DNA of 64,000 nt from an uncultured Bacilli bacterium (GCA_934101865.1 CAKOSA010000002.1:1-64000); one strand, 5' to 3'. Counted from the first letter of the stretch, positions 32,803-42,152 are shown. Numbers and translations: made by a program. Notes: generated by a model from the sequence alone, not told the origin.

Positions 32803-33795
32803 ATGATTAAAAATTTACAAACACAAAAAAAAACACAATTACAAACCGATGATTTATTATATGATATGGTTTTCAAACACATTTTTTTGGAGCACCCTGA
32901 TATTTTAATTAGCTTAATAAAAGATGCAATTGGATATAAATTTAACCCTGATAAAGATAAGGTAACGGTTTTAAATGAACTATTGCCCAAGGAAAAGTTT
33001 AGTGATAAAAATCGTTTTGTTGATACACTTTTACTTGTGAAAGGAAAAGATATTTTTAATATCGAGGCTAACAAGAATGATTTTAACCCTAAGAAGGTAG
33101 AGAGAATGATAAAATATTTGAATAGACTATATGATCGAAGTCATATTATTCAAAATTTGTTCGGAATTAAAAATGATGAAAATTTAAAGTTTATCCAAGT
33201 CCATTTGAATACGGGAACCGGTAAGTCAGGAAAAATTATTACTAAGTATAATTTACGTGCCGATGATAACCGTGATGATATTTTAATTAAAAATTATGAA
33301 ATTTATGTAATTAATGTAGATAATTCCTACAAAATGATTGAAAACGAATGGAAAAAGAGATATAATGAATGTAGTAAAGGTTTATTACTAGTTTCTATAT
33401 TTCACTCTGGCAGTGTGAAAGAAATTGAAGAATTAATGATTAAAGGAGGTTTAAAGAAAGATATGGCAAAAAAGTTAACGGATACTATTGTTAGTAAATT
33501 AAATAGTGAAGAGTTTCTAGATATGTTATTTGAAGTAAGAGACTCTGAAAAAGAAAAGCAAGAGGATCTCGAATACAAATTGGAGCAAGGGTTTGAAAAA
33601 ATACGTGAAAAAGGGCTGGAACAAGGCATTGAACAAGGGATTGAACAAGGGATTGAACAAGGGATTGAACAAGGTGTCTTGCAAGAAAGAAAAAATCTAA
33701 TTGCTAAACTTATAAATAAAGGTTTTAGTGATAATGAAATAAGTAACCTACTTGACATCAACCCTAAACAACTTACTAAACTTAAAAGAGTATAA
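32803..33795 (+). CDS. Rpn-family PD-(D/E)XK nuclease (recombination-promoting nuclease/putative transposase), copy 1
   Basis: Rpn proteins are DNA endonucleases of the PDDEXK_2 group. Seen here: LLYDMVFKHIFLEHP (start of the core), RFVDTLLLVKGKDIFNIEAN (catalytic D, ExN region), then FIQVHLNTGTGKSG and a Gly-Glu-Gln repeat with a C-terminal HTH-like end GFSDNEISNLLDINPKQLTK. The ATG at 32803 has AGGAGG 13 bases upstream. An ATG at 32770, 11 codons earlier in frame, lacks a ribosome binding site. An internal AAAGGAGG at 33442-33449 precedes an in-frame ATG at 33463, as in E. coli rpn genes, where the C-terminal part is also made separately. Confidence 0.85.
   Translation: MIKNLQTQKKTQLQTDDLLYDMVFKHIFLEHPDILISLIKDAIGYKFNPDKDKVTVLNELLPKEKFSDKNRFVDTLLLVKGKDIFNIEANKNDFNPKKVERMIKYLNRLYDRSHIIQNLFGIKNDENLKFIQVHLNTGTGKSGKIITKYNLRADDNRDDILIKNYEIYVINVDNSYKMIENEWKKRYNECSKGLLLVSIFHSGSVKEIEELMIKGGLKKDMAKKLTDTIVSKLNSEEFLDMLFEVRDSEKEKQEDLEYKLEQGFEKIREKGLEQGIEQGIEQGIEQGIEQGVLQERKNLIAKLINKGFSDNEISNLLDINPKQLTKLKRV
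33463..33795 (+). CDS. Candidate internal cistron of rpn copy 1 (RpnS-like C-terminal protein, 110 aa)
   Basis: AAAGGAGG at 33442-33449 and ATG at 33463, 13 bases further, are in frame with the rpn reading frame. The product would contain the helical segment after the nuclease domain, the GIEQ repeats and the C-terminal NEISNLLDIN motif. In E. coli Rpn loci the small C-terminal product is known to restrain the full-length nuclease. That this site is used here is inference; the same arrangement recurs at 43969 and 48310. Confidence 0.45.
   Translation: MAKKLTDTIVSKLNSEEFLDMLFEVRDSEKEKQEDLEYKLEQGFEKIREKGLEQGIEQGIEQGIEQGIEQGVLQERKNLIAKLINKGFSDNEISNLLDINPKQLTKLKRV
33619..33674 (+). repeat. 12-bp tandem repeat in rpn copy 1
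   Basis: The unit GAACAAGGGATT is repeated four times with a partial fifth, encoding the peptide repeat E-Q-G-I. A length of 12 bases keeps frame, so copy-number change alters protein length only. Confidence 0.9.
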
Positions 33796-33805
33796 TAAGA
33801 GTTGG

Positions 33806-33834
33806 ACAGGCTACAATCCATAGCCTGTTTTTTT
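33806..33834 (+). terminator. Terminator of rpn copy 1
   Basis: ACAGGCTA (33806-33813) and TAGCCTGT (33821-33828) form a perfect 8-bp stem followed by a T run. The same stem ends the other two rpn loci at 44372 and 48701. Confidence 0.9.
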
Positions 33835-33874
33835 ACTCTTGGAAAAATTAGATAATTTTAGTCCCCTAGATAAA

Positions 33875-33900
33875 CAAAAAATAGCAGAATACTATCTGCC
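33875..33900 (-). terminator. Terminator of the 33973 gene
   Basis: On the minus strand GCAGA and TCTGC form a short stem followed by TATTTTTTG. Confidence 0.5.
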
Positions 33901-33972
33901 ATTTTCGTTCATATTCCTATAAGCCTAGTTTATAAAAATCAAAATTATCACTTTCGCTTTGGTTCCAATACC

Positions 33973-35460
33973 TTAGTTTGTATGTCTGTTTCTATAAGCA
34001 ATTACAGAAATACTAGCAAGCCCCACAATTGATAAAATACCAGTTATAAAATATAATGCAATATTATCACCAGTCTTAGGATTTTCAACAATAGTATTAG
34101 ATAACTTTTCTGTCGCAACTATTCCATACTCACTTAGATGTGATGTTTCAAAAATTATATATCCATTTTCTACTACTGCCGGTATATTCTCTTTAATTTC
34201 ATCGTCAGAAATATAAACCACTTCATATTTTTTATATCCCTTTAAATCTTCTGGTAAAGCAATTTTAATTTTCATTTTAGTATCACTTATTTGAACTATA
34301 TTACCATTTTCTAATACATTTATATCAAAAATATATTTAACATTTTTATTAGCTAAGTCTTTTTTTACATCAACTTTTTTAATATCTAACGTATAACCAT
34401 TATTAACATCTTTTTCAAAAACGATACTTCCTTTTATATCTCCATCACTCTTAATTTCTTTTTTATTATCATCAGCACTAGTGTTCTTAGTCCAAGAAGC
34501 ATATAATGTTACATTTTGATAATATTCAGCACCCATTCCATTCTTTATTAAAGTATCTTTTTCAACGTCGGTTTTTCCATCGTTATCCCATAATCTCCAA
34601 TATATGTAATTATAGTTTTTACCACTTCCATCTTTCTTAGAATTCCAACCCGTAAAAGTATATCCATCTCTTACAGGTATATATGGTATAAGTGACATAG
34701 ATGTTCCCGAATCTCCTCCACCTAAATAATCATATTTATTAGATGTATTCCCAGAAATAGTACCACCATTAGCGTTTAATATTAGTACTCTATCCGTGCC
34801 ATCAAAATTATCCTTAGTATATGTAGCTGTAAGATTAACAACTGCATCATTAGCAAAATCACTTGAACTAACAGAAGTTACAATTTTACCATTTAAATCC
34901 CATCCTATAAAAGTATATCCATCTCTTACAGGTGTATATTTAGTTAAATCAATTGTTGTAAATTCCTCGGCTTTACTTGTTAATAGCATTTGTGCCTTAC
35001 CATTAATTGTTCCTGCAAACGCATCAAAACTTACATAGTAATTACCACTATCTTTTAATTCCTTATTTGAAAATTTAGCACTAAGCATTAATCCATTAGA
35101 ATAAGTAACTTCCTCTCCTGTTGATAAGTAAAAATTTCCATTACCAGTAAAATTTGATATGGCAAGTTCTTCACTAGCTACTGCATTTTCTGCTATCTCC
35201 CAATGAGAAAACTCTGTTTTGCCATTGAAAGGAACAATTCCCTTTGCGAGTTCAGATAATTTAACAGTTGTCTCTCCTTCGGCAACATTAAATCTTACTA
35301 ATTTAGCATATTCACCATCAATGCTACCCTCCGGATCATTAACAACTAATACTAATGAATATTTTCCATCATCGCTAATAGTTGCTGCACTTACATTTGA
35401 AATTCCAAAAAAACCAATTACTGCAATTAACATTATAAATAACATTTTTTTTATTTTCAT
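33973..35460 (-). CDS. Sortase-anchored surface protein with InlB-type repeats, 495 aa
   Basis: A signal peptide (1-25, cleaved near VSA-ATI) leads to beta-rich domains. Two copies of the Listeria-Bacteroides (InlB B-type) repeat end in RDGYTFIGWDLNGK (about 185-200) and RDGYTFTGWNSKKDG (about 265). The C terminus has the sorting signal NPKTGD, a hydrophobic stretch (ALYFITGILSIVGLASISVI) and a basic tail RNRHTN. N in place of L in the LPXTG box is unusual. The product is probably linked to peptidoglycan by a sortase not found in this window. It follows the 422-residue surface protein by nine bases and shares its operon. Confidence 0.87.
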   Translation of the reverse strand: MKIKKMLFIMLIAVIGFFGISNVSAATISDDGKYSLVLVVNDPEGSIDGEYAKLVRFNVAEGETTVKLSELAKGIVPFNGKTEFSHWEIAENAVASEELAISNFTGNGNFYLSTGEEVTYSNGLMLSAKFSNKELKDSGNYYVSFDAFAGTINGKAQMLLTSKAEEFTTIDLTKYTPVRDGYTFIGWDLNGKIVTSVSSSDFANDAVVNLTATYTKDNFDGTDRVLILNANGGTISGNTSNKYDYLGGGDSGTSMSLIPYIPVRDGYTFTGWNSKKDGSGKNYNYIYWRLWDNDGKTDVEKDTLIKNGMGAEYYQNVTLYASWTKNTSADDNKKEIKSDGDIKGSIVFEKDVNNGYTLDIKKVDVKKDLANKNVKYIFDINVLENGNIVQISDTKMKIKIALPEDLKGYKKYEVVYISDDEIKENIPAVVENGYIIFETSHLSEYGIVATEKLSNTIVENPKTGDNIALYFITGILSIVGLASISVIAYRNRHTN

Positions 35461-35469
35461 ATTTTCCTC

Positions 35470-36738
35470 CTAATATTCCTTTTTCTTCTTATTATTAATC
35501 ATCACAGATGTAATAATACCAAACACTGATATAATAGATAACACTATATACATTCCAATATTATCACCCGTTTGTGGATTAGTAATACTTTCATTATTTA
35601 CTACTTTTTCTTTAACAACAAATTTAGTAGTAGCCTCACCACCATCACTAAACACAACTTTAATTGTGTGTTCGCTAAGCGATAATGTATCAATATATTC
35701 CTTGTTTAAAATAATAATCGTACTACCAACTTCCGCTTTATAATTTTTTGCGTCAACCAGTAAACCATCAATATACACTTTGTCAGTAAATAAACTAAAA
35801 TCAGCATCTATTCTAAATGTAGCATTTATTGATTCACCAATAGTATATATCTGACTGGCTCCTTCAAGAAATGTATATTCCTTAGAATTAACATCCTTTA
35901 CGTATTGAAACGTAAACTCATAAGTACATTTAGTATAATAATCGAACCTTGTTTCATTTATAATACCATTATCAGTGCCATCATAATTTAGTGCCGAACC
36001 AGTATACTTAGTATGAAGTCCTTTAAAAGATTCACTTGTTTTTGTCCCAACATTTACTGCCGTTAATATTGCTTTATTTTCTGACCTATTTCCAACTATC
36101 TTTATAACCGCAACACTCTCATTATCTGTTACTAATAAGCTGTCATTAAATACTTGATAATATAACGTTTTATCTAAATCAGAAAATGACTTTAAACCAT
36201 TTGTTACCTCATCATTTTTAGAAAAATCAATTACATATTCTTTTCCATCAGTTAAATCAATAACACCCTTTGATGTTATATTTTCGTAAACATTTTCGAC
36301 TTTTGTATTAATAGCAGTTATTGTTCTTACAAATTTAATATCCAGTGTACCATTAAACTTACTGGATTCCAATTTGAATGTAGATTTACTTTCACCTACT
36401 ATTGTTGTCATCGGATAATACCAATTATTAATGTTTAATTTTATTGGTGCCGGTTTTGTAACACCACCTGTATCCGTAGGGGTAATTTCTTCAATTACAA
36501 ACTTGTAATTTGCATCATTTAAATCAACTACCATATTATTTGTAATATCAGAAACTAAATTATCATCCTTAAATAATTGCAATTTTGCCATACCACTATA
36601 CTCAACATAACCATCGTGAACAGTTCCACCTTCAAAATTTAATTTAACTTCATTTTTAGATTCGGCAAACACATTTGTAGTTAAAGCACACAGTCCAATC
36701 ATCACTACCAACAATATTTTTTTTACTTGTCTTAACAT
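35470..36738 (-). CDS. Sortase-anchored surface protein, 422 aa
   Basis: A signal peptide (1-25, cleaved near VFA-ESK) is followed by an all-beta ectodomain without a family I recognise. The C-terminal sorting signal is NPQTGDN, then a membrane stretch (IGMYIVLSIISVFGIITSVM) and the basic tail NKKKKEY. Like its downstream partner it uses NPxTG in place of LPxTG, so the two likely share one sortase. It is first in the operon, behind the promoter at 36762-36790, with AGGAGGA before the ATG. Confidence 0.83.
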   Translation of the reverse strand: MLRQVKKILLVVMIGLCALTTNVFAESKNEVKLNFEGGTVHDGYVEYSGMAKLQLFKDDNLVSDITNNMVVDLNDANYKFVIEEITPTDTGGVTKPAPIKLNINNWYYPMTTIVGESKSTFKLESSKFNGTLDIKFVRTITAINTKVENVYENITSKGVIDLTDGKEYVIDFSKNDEVTNGLKSFSDLDKTLYYQVFNDSLLVTDNESVAVIKIVGNRSENKAILTAVNVGTKTSESFKGLHTKYTGSALNYDGTDNGIINETRFDYYTKCTYEFTFQYVKDVNSKEYTFLEGASQIYTIGESINATFRIDADFSLFTDKVYIDGLLVDAKNYKAEVGSTIIILNKEYIDTLSLSEHTIKVVFSDGGEATTKFVVKEKVVNNESITNPQTGDNIGMYIVLSIISVFGIITSVMINNKKKKEY

Positions 36739-36761
36739 ACCTATTCCTCCTTCTACATTAA

Positions 36762-36790
36762 ATTGTAATCTAAAACAAGCATTGTTGCAA
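36762..36790 (-). promoter_or_regulatory. Sigma-A promoter of the two-gene surface-protein operon
   Basis: On the minus strand TTGCAA (36790-36785), a 17-base spacer and TACAAT (36767-36762). The -35 lies inside the palindrome GTTGCAAGCAAC (36784-36795). Confidence 0.65.
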
Positions 36791-36855
36791 GCAACTTACC
36801 ACCAGAAACATTGTTTTTGCTGGTAAGTACATTTTATTAATATTAAAAATTTCTA

Positions 36856-37998
36856 CTACTTCACTATCTCCTCATAATACCCCTCTAAAATTTCCACAGC
36901 ATCATCCCAAGTCTTATACAAATCCCTATAAGCATTCTCACTCACCCTCTTATAAAGCTCCTCATCATTAAGCACTTCTACAATCCTCTTACCATATTCC
37001 TTGGGACTCGCCTTCGTAATAAACCCATTAACCCCATCAGTAACCGCACTTGCCGTCGGCGACCCCTCTATAAACATCGTCGGTGTCCTCTGACTTGCCG
37101 CCTCAACCTGAACTAAACTAGACGTATCAAACGTCGACGGAAACAAAAACAGATCCGCCCTAACATAGAAGTAACTAAGAATATCCCTGTCCGTAATCTT
37201 CCCAATAATCTGCACATAATCATCTAGCTCACACTCCCTAATCTTACTCCTAAGCTTTCCAATATCATCAGGCGTCCCAACAAATAACATCACAAATTTA
37301 ATCCCGCTTTTCCGTACCTCTTTAAGACTTTCCACTAGAAACAAAATATTCTTAACAATATTAATCCTTCCCACAAAAAGAAGCACCCGTGCGTCCTCAT
37401 CAATCTTGTACGTTTCATTAATATAATTCCTTGCCTTCACTTTCGCTCTAACCGGTACCATTTCCGTAGCATTAGGCACAATCCTAATCCGTCTCTTTAT
37501 CCCCTCGTCAATATAAAGCCTCTTAATCGCCTCATTAACAGTAAAAAGCTCATCACATCTATTATAAGTATTAATAACAAAATTCATCAAAAACCTATTA
37601 ATAGCCTTCCCCTTAAAAAGCCTCTTAAACTCATAACTAAACCTTGTATGAATAGTCCCAACAACAGGCACATTAGCCTTCTCACCTACCCATAAACCAA
37701 GCCGCCCCATAATGAAAGGACTATGAATATGGATAATATCAAACTTCTCATCCAAAAGCCTTTGACACATCCCCTTATCACTCCAAGGCGTGGAAAAAGA
37801 ATAACCAACCTTACCCATCCTCTTACTCTTTACCCTTATAACCCTATATGGAAAATCATCCTTATACTCCTTATCCACATAAGGAACTACCACTACAACC
37901 TCAGCCTTTTTACCCAGTCTCTTGGCATAATTATCCATAACATAAATGACCCCATTCATACTAGGAAAATAATCATCCATAAACAAACCAATCTTCAT
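36856..37998 (-). CDS. Glycosyltransferase family 4 (glycolipid-type)
   Basis: A GT-B fold retaining glycosyltransferase. The start MKIGLFMDDYFPSMNGVIYV is the acceptor-side motif of diacylglycerol and related glycosyltransferases. HIHSPFIMGRLG, GTIHTRFSYEF, LLFVGRINIVKNILFLVESL and the donor motif FPSTFDTSSLVQVEAASQ follow in order over 380 residues. It most resembles 1,2-diacylglycerol 3-glucosyltransferases, which make the glycolipid anchor of lipoteichoic acid; that would fit the LTA operon at 49 kb. The substrate is inferred. It is last in an operon after folD, two bases beyond its stop. Confidence 0.85.
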   Translation of the reverse strand: MKIGLFMDDYFPSMNGVIYVMDNYAKRLGKKAEVVVVVPYVDKEYKDDFPYRVIRVKSKRMGKVGYSFSTPWSDKGMCQRLLDEKFDIIHIHSPFIMGRLGLWVGEKANVPVVGTIHTRFSYEFKRLFKGKAINRFLMNFVINTYNRCDELFTVNEAIKRLYIDEGIKRRIRIVPNATEMVPVRAKVKARNYINETYKIDEDARVLLFVGRINIVKNILFLVESLKEVRKSGIKFVMLFVGTPDDIGKLRSKIRECELDDYVQIIGKITDRDILSYFYVRADLFLFPSTFDTSSLVQVEAASQRTPTMFIEGSPTASAVTDGVNGFITKASPKEYGKRIVEVLNDEELYKRVSENAYRDLYKTWDDAVEILEGYYEEIVK

Positions 37999-38000
37999 AA

Positions 38001-38834
38001 CTACAAATCCTCCTTAATCCTATCAGCCTTATAAATATTCATACACAAACTAGCAATCGTCATTGCTCCAACCCCCTTAGGAACAGGCGTAATGTAACTA
38101 GCCTTATCCTTGCACTCAGCAAAATTCACATCGCCATAAAGCTTACCCTCATACCTATTAATACCAACATCAATAACCACAGCCCCCTCTTTAATCATAT
38201 CGCCCGTGATAAATTCCCTATGACCAATCGCTACCACCAAAATATCGGCCCTTCTCGTATAATCGGCCAAATTCGCCGTCCACGAATGACAAACCGTAAC
38301 CGTCGCATTCCTATTAAGCATCATATTAAAAAGAGGCTTCCCAACCAAATCACTTCGGCCGACAATAACTACATTTTTACCCTGCACCTCAATCCCGTAC
38401 TCATCCAGCATCCTCATAATCCCCGTCGGCGTACACGGAGCAAGACTATCTTTCCGATGCACGAGCCGCCCCATATTCCTGTCCGTAAGCCCGTCCACAT
38501 CCTTGCGATAATCGATGTGCCCCAAAATCCTGCCAGCATCCATCCCATTAGGTAAAGGCAGTTGGAGCAATATTCCCGTCACCTTCTCGTCCCCATTTAG
38601 TTCCTCAATTTTTTCGATAATTTCCCTATCGGGGGTATCATCAGCATATTTAATGTGAACAAAATCATAACCAACCCTTTCACACATCTTTTCCTTTTGC
38701 CCAATATAAACATTGCTAGCACTATCATCACCAACCTGAATAACAACCAGCCTAAGCCTCTTTCCAAGCCCCTTTACCTTCTCCTCATATTCCGTAAGAA
38801 CTCTCTCTTTAATATCCTTACCGTCCATAACCAT
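38001..38834 (-). CDS. folD: Bifunctional methylenetetrahydrofolate dehydrogenase/cyclohydrolase FolD
   Basis: FolD interconverts 5,10-methylene- and 10-formyl-tetrahydrofolate with NADP. The catalytic region YIGQKEKMCERVGYDF, GILLQLPLPNGMD, DVDGL, the NADP fold VVIVGRSDLVGKPLFNMML and PVPKGVGAMTIA are present; the last differs from the usual PGGVGPMT. AAGGAG lies eight bases before the ATG at 38834, so I prefer it to the GTG at 38843, which overlaps that site. The stop of the upstream ligase lies within this spacing. It carries the GC-rich motif CCCTATCGGGGG at 38624-38635. Confidence 0.94.
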   Translation of the reverse strand: MVMDGKDIKERVLTEYEEKVKGLGKRLRLVVIQVGDDSASNVYIGQKEKMCERVGYDFVHIKYADDTPDREIIEKIEELNGDEKVTGILLQLPLPNGMDAGRILGHIDYRKDVDGLTDRNMGRLVHRKDSLAPCTPTGIMRMLDEYGIEVQGKNVVIVGRSDLVGKPLFNMMLNRNATVTVCHSWTANLADYTRRADILVVAIGHREFITGDMIKEGAVVIDVGINRYEGKLYGDVNFAECKDKASYITPVPKGVGAMTIASLCMNIYKADRIKEDL

Positions 38835-38839
38835 AACAA

Positions 38840-40594
38840 TCACTCCTTTAACTTAGCATCCACATTTTCCCTTTCAAGCTCCCTATAATTAACCTTTCCT
38901 ACAAGTGTCTTCGGTATAACTTCCCTAAACTCATATTCATAAGGAAGTGAAAACTTAGCAAGACACTTCTCACAATGCTCCCTAATACTCCTTTTAACAC
39001 TATTACTTGCACTATATCCCTCTTTCAAAACAATATAAGCCTTTGCAACCTGCGTCTTATAAGGATGAGGAATACCAATAACGACCGATGTAGCAACTAA
39101 CGGATGCTCATTCAAAACCGCCTCAATATTACTCGGATACACATTGTACCCCGAAGAAATAATCATCCGTTTAAGCCTCTGCTTAAAATACACAAACCCC
39201 TGCTCATCCATCGAGCCAATGTCACCCGTATGAAGATAAATCCGCCCATCCTTGTGTTTCCGAAGCGTACTCCTCGTTTCCTCTTCATTATCAAGATAAC
39301 CCATCATCACCGTCGGTCCACTAATACAAATTTCACCGTCTACATTGCTTGGAACTTCCTGCATCGTGCCCACTTTAACAATCTTAAAAATCATATCCGG
39401 AAACGGAATACCAATCGAGTTTTCCCTATAAAACCTTCTCGGTGTAAGGCACGCTGCTCCTGTGCACTCCGTGAGCCCATACCCTTCTCTCACCCTAGTT
39501 TTAGATCCCCTACTCTCTAAAAAAGCATCAACCTCTTTTTTAAGCTTAAGAGAAAGATTATCACCTCCCGATACACAACACGTAACCGAAGACAAATCCC
39601 TAATATTACTCTTAATTAAACTCTCAAACAAAGTCGGCACTCCCACAATAAAGTTAGGCCTGTACTTCTTAATAAGCTTACCAAACTTCCTATAACTAAA
39701 ATTAGGAATAAGCACACACTTCATACCAATATATAAAGGCGTGTGAATACATACCCCCAAACCAAAACCGTGGAATATAGGCATAATCGATAAAACAGAA
39801 TCACCCACTTTAGCAGGATCACACATAAGATGACCTTGCATAGCTAGAGCATTAAAATTCATATCAGTTAAAACAATACCCTTCGGACTGCCCGTCGTGC
39901 CTCCACTATAAAGAATTACCGCCTCCTCATTAAGATTTCTCTGATAAGGCTTCATATCCCTATCCAAAATACCACTCTTAATAAAGTCTCGCCAAAAAAT
40001 AGCCTTATCATCCTTCTCAATCTTACTCTTACGACCCGTAAAAAACCAATAAAGAAGATGATTAGTGTTACTCATATCCACACTAACAGCACTAACAATA
40101 ACCCTCTCTAAAGAAGTATTCTTCTCAATTCTCTTAACCTTATCATAAACAAAATCAATAACAAGCATATACTTACTACCCGTCTTACGAAGATAAAACA
40201 GAAGTTCCTTCTCACTAGACAAAGGATGCACCATATTAGCACTAGCACCAATAAAATTAATAGCATAAAACATAATCACACTACTAGGAGTATTAGGCAT
40301 ACAAATCGTAACCCTGTCCCGAGGCTTAACTCCCATTTCAATTAAAGCACTAGCACACTTCTTAATCTTCAAAATAAACTCCCTGTACGTAATCCTTTTA
40401 CCAAAATACTCAAGAGCATAATAATAAGGATAATTCTCGGCTGTTCTTTCAATAAGTTCATAAATAGAAACATCAGGATAATCCAAATGCTCAGGAACAT
40501 CACCATAAAAACTATACCAAGGCCTCTTCGGGAAAAAGAACCTGTAAGCCCTGCTAATCTTTTTATTTACTTTGTTTAAAATCCACTCTATCAT
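38840..40594 (-). CDS. AMP-dependent synthetase/acyl-CoA (or acyl-ACP) ligase
   Basis: An ANL-superfamily adenylating enzyme: P-loop ILYSGGTTGSPKGIVL, GYGLTECTGA, LHTGDIGSMDEQGFVYF, RLKRMIISSGYNVYPSNIE and a C-terminal lysine in KTLVGKVNYREL. The sequence is typical of medium/long-chain fatty acid ligases. The ATG at 40594 follows GAGGAAAAAATTG; a TTG one codon earlier is less likely. Its start lies inside the end of the E2-like acyltransferase gene, so the two are translated together and may form an activation-transfer pair. The substrate acyl group is unknown. Confidence 0.9.
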   Translation of the reverse strand: MIEWILNKVNKKISRAYRFFFPKRPWYSFYGDVPEHLDYPDVSIYELIERTAENYPYYYALEYFGKRITYREFILKIKKCASALIEMGVKPRDRVTICMPNTPSSVIMFYAINFIGASANMVHPLSSEKELLFYLRKTGSKYMLVIDFVYDKVKRIEKNTSLERVIVSAVSVDMSNTNHLLYWFFTGRKSKIEKDDKAIFWRDFIKSGILDRDMKPYQRNLNEEAVILYSGGTTGSPKGIVLTDMNFNALAMQGHLMCDPAKVGDSVLSIMPIFHGFGLGVCIHTPLYIGMKCVLIPNFSYRKFGKLIKKYRPNFIVGVPTLFESLIKSNIRDLSSVTCCVSGGDNLSLKLKKEVDAFLESRGSKTRVREGYGLTECTGAACLTPRRFYRENSIGIPFPDMIFKIVKVGTMQEVPSNVDGEICISGPTVMMGYLDNEEETRSTLRKHKDGRIYLHTGDIGSMDEQGFVYFKQRLKRMIISSGYNVYPSNIEAVLNEHPLVATSVVIGIPHPYKTQVAKAYIVLKEGYSASNSVKRSIREHCEKCLAKFSLPYEYEFREVIPKTLVGKVNYRELERENVDAKLKE

Positions 40595-41423
40595 CAATTT
40601 TTTCCTCTAACATTTCCGGATGGGTAAGTATATGTTCAAGAAGATTAACCGCTTTTGCAAAATAAAATCCATCCCCAATTCTTTCATCTAATGTAATACC
40701 AAAATCACAAACATCCCTAATAACAACCTCACCATCTATAACAACCGGTTTCTTTGTAATCTTACCAATAGCAATAACCACACCATTAGTACCAAATTCC
40801 GATAAATGATGATAAACACAATTACAACCAATACTACCAAGATTTGTAACAAGCACGCTTGCGTGATAAATACTATCCCTTGTTAAATCTTCCGGTATCA
40901 AATCGTGCCTATCCATAAATTTAAAGCACCCAATGACAAAGGCCCTAAGAGGACGGGGAAGTTTACCAATAATATCAATCGCCCCATCCGTGCTACTATC
41001 CGTATTCGTTCTAATTCTCTTAACATCCCTCTTAATCTTTTTACTAATCGTGTCAATCGTATCACTATTATCTACCTTAAATACATTGAGGCACTCCTTA
41101 GCATCATCCGTAAAACTCGTCTTAGCCACAAATCCCAAACTAATAAATTTCCTCTTATAATAGTTACCATTCATAACAAATTTATTCATTGACGGATAAT
41201 TATAAAGAACTCTTCCAATCGCATAAGAAAAAGCGTGAAAATAAGTAATATCCTCATTCTCCTCCTTCTTCTTCTCAATATACTTAACCAATTCCGTAAC
41301 ATCCACGTCCCTCTCAACATAAACCTCGTTGTCACACCTTTTCGGGAGCAAATGATACATAAACTTATGTACCCCCTCAACTTTGAGCCGCTCACCATCG
41401 CGTCTATCGCCAAATTTCTTCAC
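40563..41423 (-). CDS. Stand-alone E2-like/CAT-fold acyltransferase
   Basis: The 286 residues match the 2-oxoacid dehydrogenase E2 catalytic fold without lipoyl or subunit-binding domains: DVDVTELVKYIEKKK, ITYFHAFSYAIGRVL, VLVTNLGSIGC, then LDERIGDGFYFAKAVNLLEH. The usual HxxxDG is replaced by ExxxDG, so the catalytic histidine is missing and normal acyltransfer is doubtful. The start is GTG at 41423 after GAGGTGG. It overlaps the acyl-CoA ligase gene by 32 bases, which suggests the ligase product is its substrate or partner. Confidence 0.78.
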   Translation of the reverse strand: MKKFGDRRDGERLKVEGVHKFMYHLLPKRCDNEVYVERDVDVTELVKYIEKKKEENEDITYFHAFSYAIGRVLYNYPSMNKFVMNGNYYKRKFISLGFVAKTSFTDDAKECLNVFKVDNSDTIDTISKKIKRDVKRIRTNTDSSTDGAIDIIGKLPRPLRAFVIGCFKFMDRHDLIPEDLTRDSIYHASVLVTNLGSIGCNCVYHHLSEFGTNGVVIAIGKITKKPVVIDGEVVIRDVCDFGITLDERIGDGFYFAKAVNLLEHILTHPEMLEEKIDDRVDFKQSK

Positions 41424-41528
41424 GAAACCACCTCTTTACTAGAATAATTTTACTTTATTTTTAAAAAGATGTCAATTATCTATACAATTTTATTTAAAGT
41501 TACCCTATCGGGAGCCAAAAATGTAAAC

Positions 41529-42152
41529 CTATTCACTATTAGTATACTTACCCATAACCTTAATAAACACAGTAAGATAACAAATCGATAACAAAAATCC
41601 ACCTAAGACATCACTAGTATAATGAACCCCTAAATATATCCTACTAATACCAATAAATAAAATAAGCATAAACAAAATAACCATAAGACCATATTTAAGA
41701 TAAACATTCTTAACATACCTATAAACAATATAAATAAGAAGACCATAAAAAGCCATACTAACCATTGCGTGTCCCGAGGGGAAACTATAACCACTTTCCG
41801 AAATAAGTCGGTACTCTTCCGGTCTCGGTCTTTGAAAGAAAAATTTCAAAAATTGATTAAGAAAAGTTACTAAAATCAAATTACTGACAATCAAAATGTG
41901 CAGTTTTTTATTTTTCGTAAGTATAAAAAGCAAGGCCGTAAATGGAATTAACACATAAGCACTACCAAAATAAGTAATAAATTTCATAAACGAAGTAACA
42001 TTATCACTAATAAATGACGATATCACTTCATATCCTAAAGTGTCCATACTCAAAATTTCTTTGGTAAAAATATTCTCAGCAATAAATAGAAACAATACCA
42101 AAGAAACAAAAAATACAATCCACTTAACATTTTTCCCTATAAAGTTCATCAT
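41529..42152 (-). CDS. PAP2-family membrane phosphatase
   Basis: The phosphatase signature is complete: KFFFQRPRP, SFPSGHAMVS and SRIYLGVHYTSDVLGG, with six membrane segments in about 207 residues. Such enzymes remove phosphate from lipid phosphates such as undecaprenyl pyrophosphate or phosphatidic acid outside the membrane. The start is uncertain: ATGs at 42152 and 42149 and a GTG at 42161 all lie in the end of the upstream gene. I chose 42152, 12 bases after GGGAAG. It is coupled to the HAM1-like gene by overlap. Confidence 0.88.
   Translation of the reverse strand: MMNFIGKNVKWIVFFVSLVLFLFIAENIFTKEILSMDTLGYEVISSFISDNVTSFMKFITYFGSAYVLIPFTALLFILTKNKKLHILIVSNLILVTFLNQFLKFFFQRPRPEEYRLISESGYSFPSGHAMVSMAFYGLLIYIVYRYVKNVYLKYGLMVILFMLILFIGISRIYLGVHYTSDVLGGFLLSICYLTVFIKVMGKYTNSE

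Noticed and set aside
33601..33680. A CRISPR-like short repeat array
   Set aside because: The 12-bp units are contiguous, without spacers, and encode the E-Q-G-I peptide repeats of rpn copy 1.
36784..36835. A terminator hairpin downstream of the surface-protein promoter region
   Set aside because: The arms CTTACC...GGTAAG pair only with a two-base bulge and no T run follows on the minus strand, so I did not list it.
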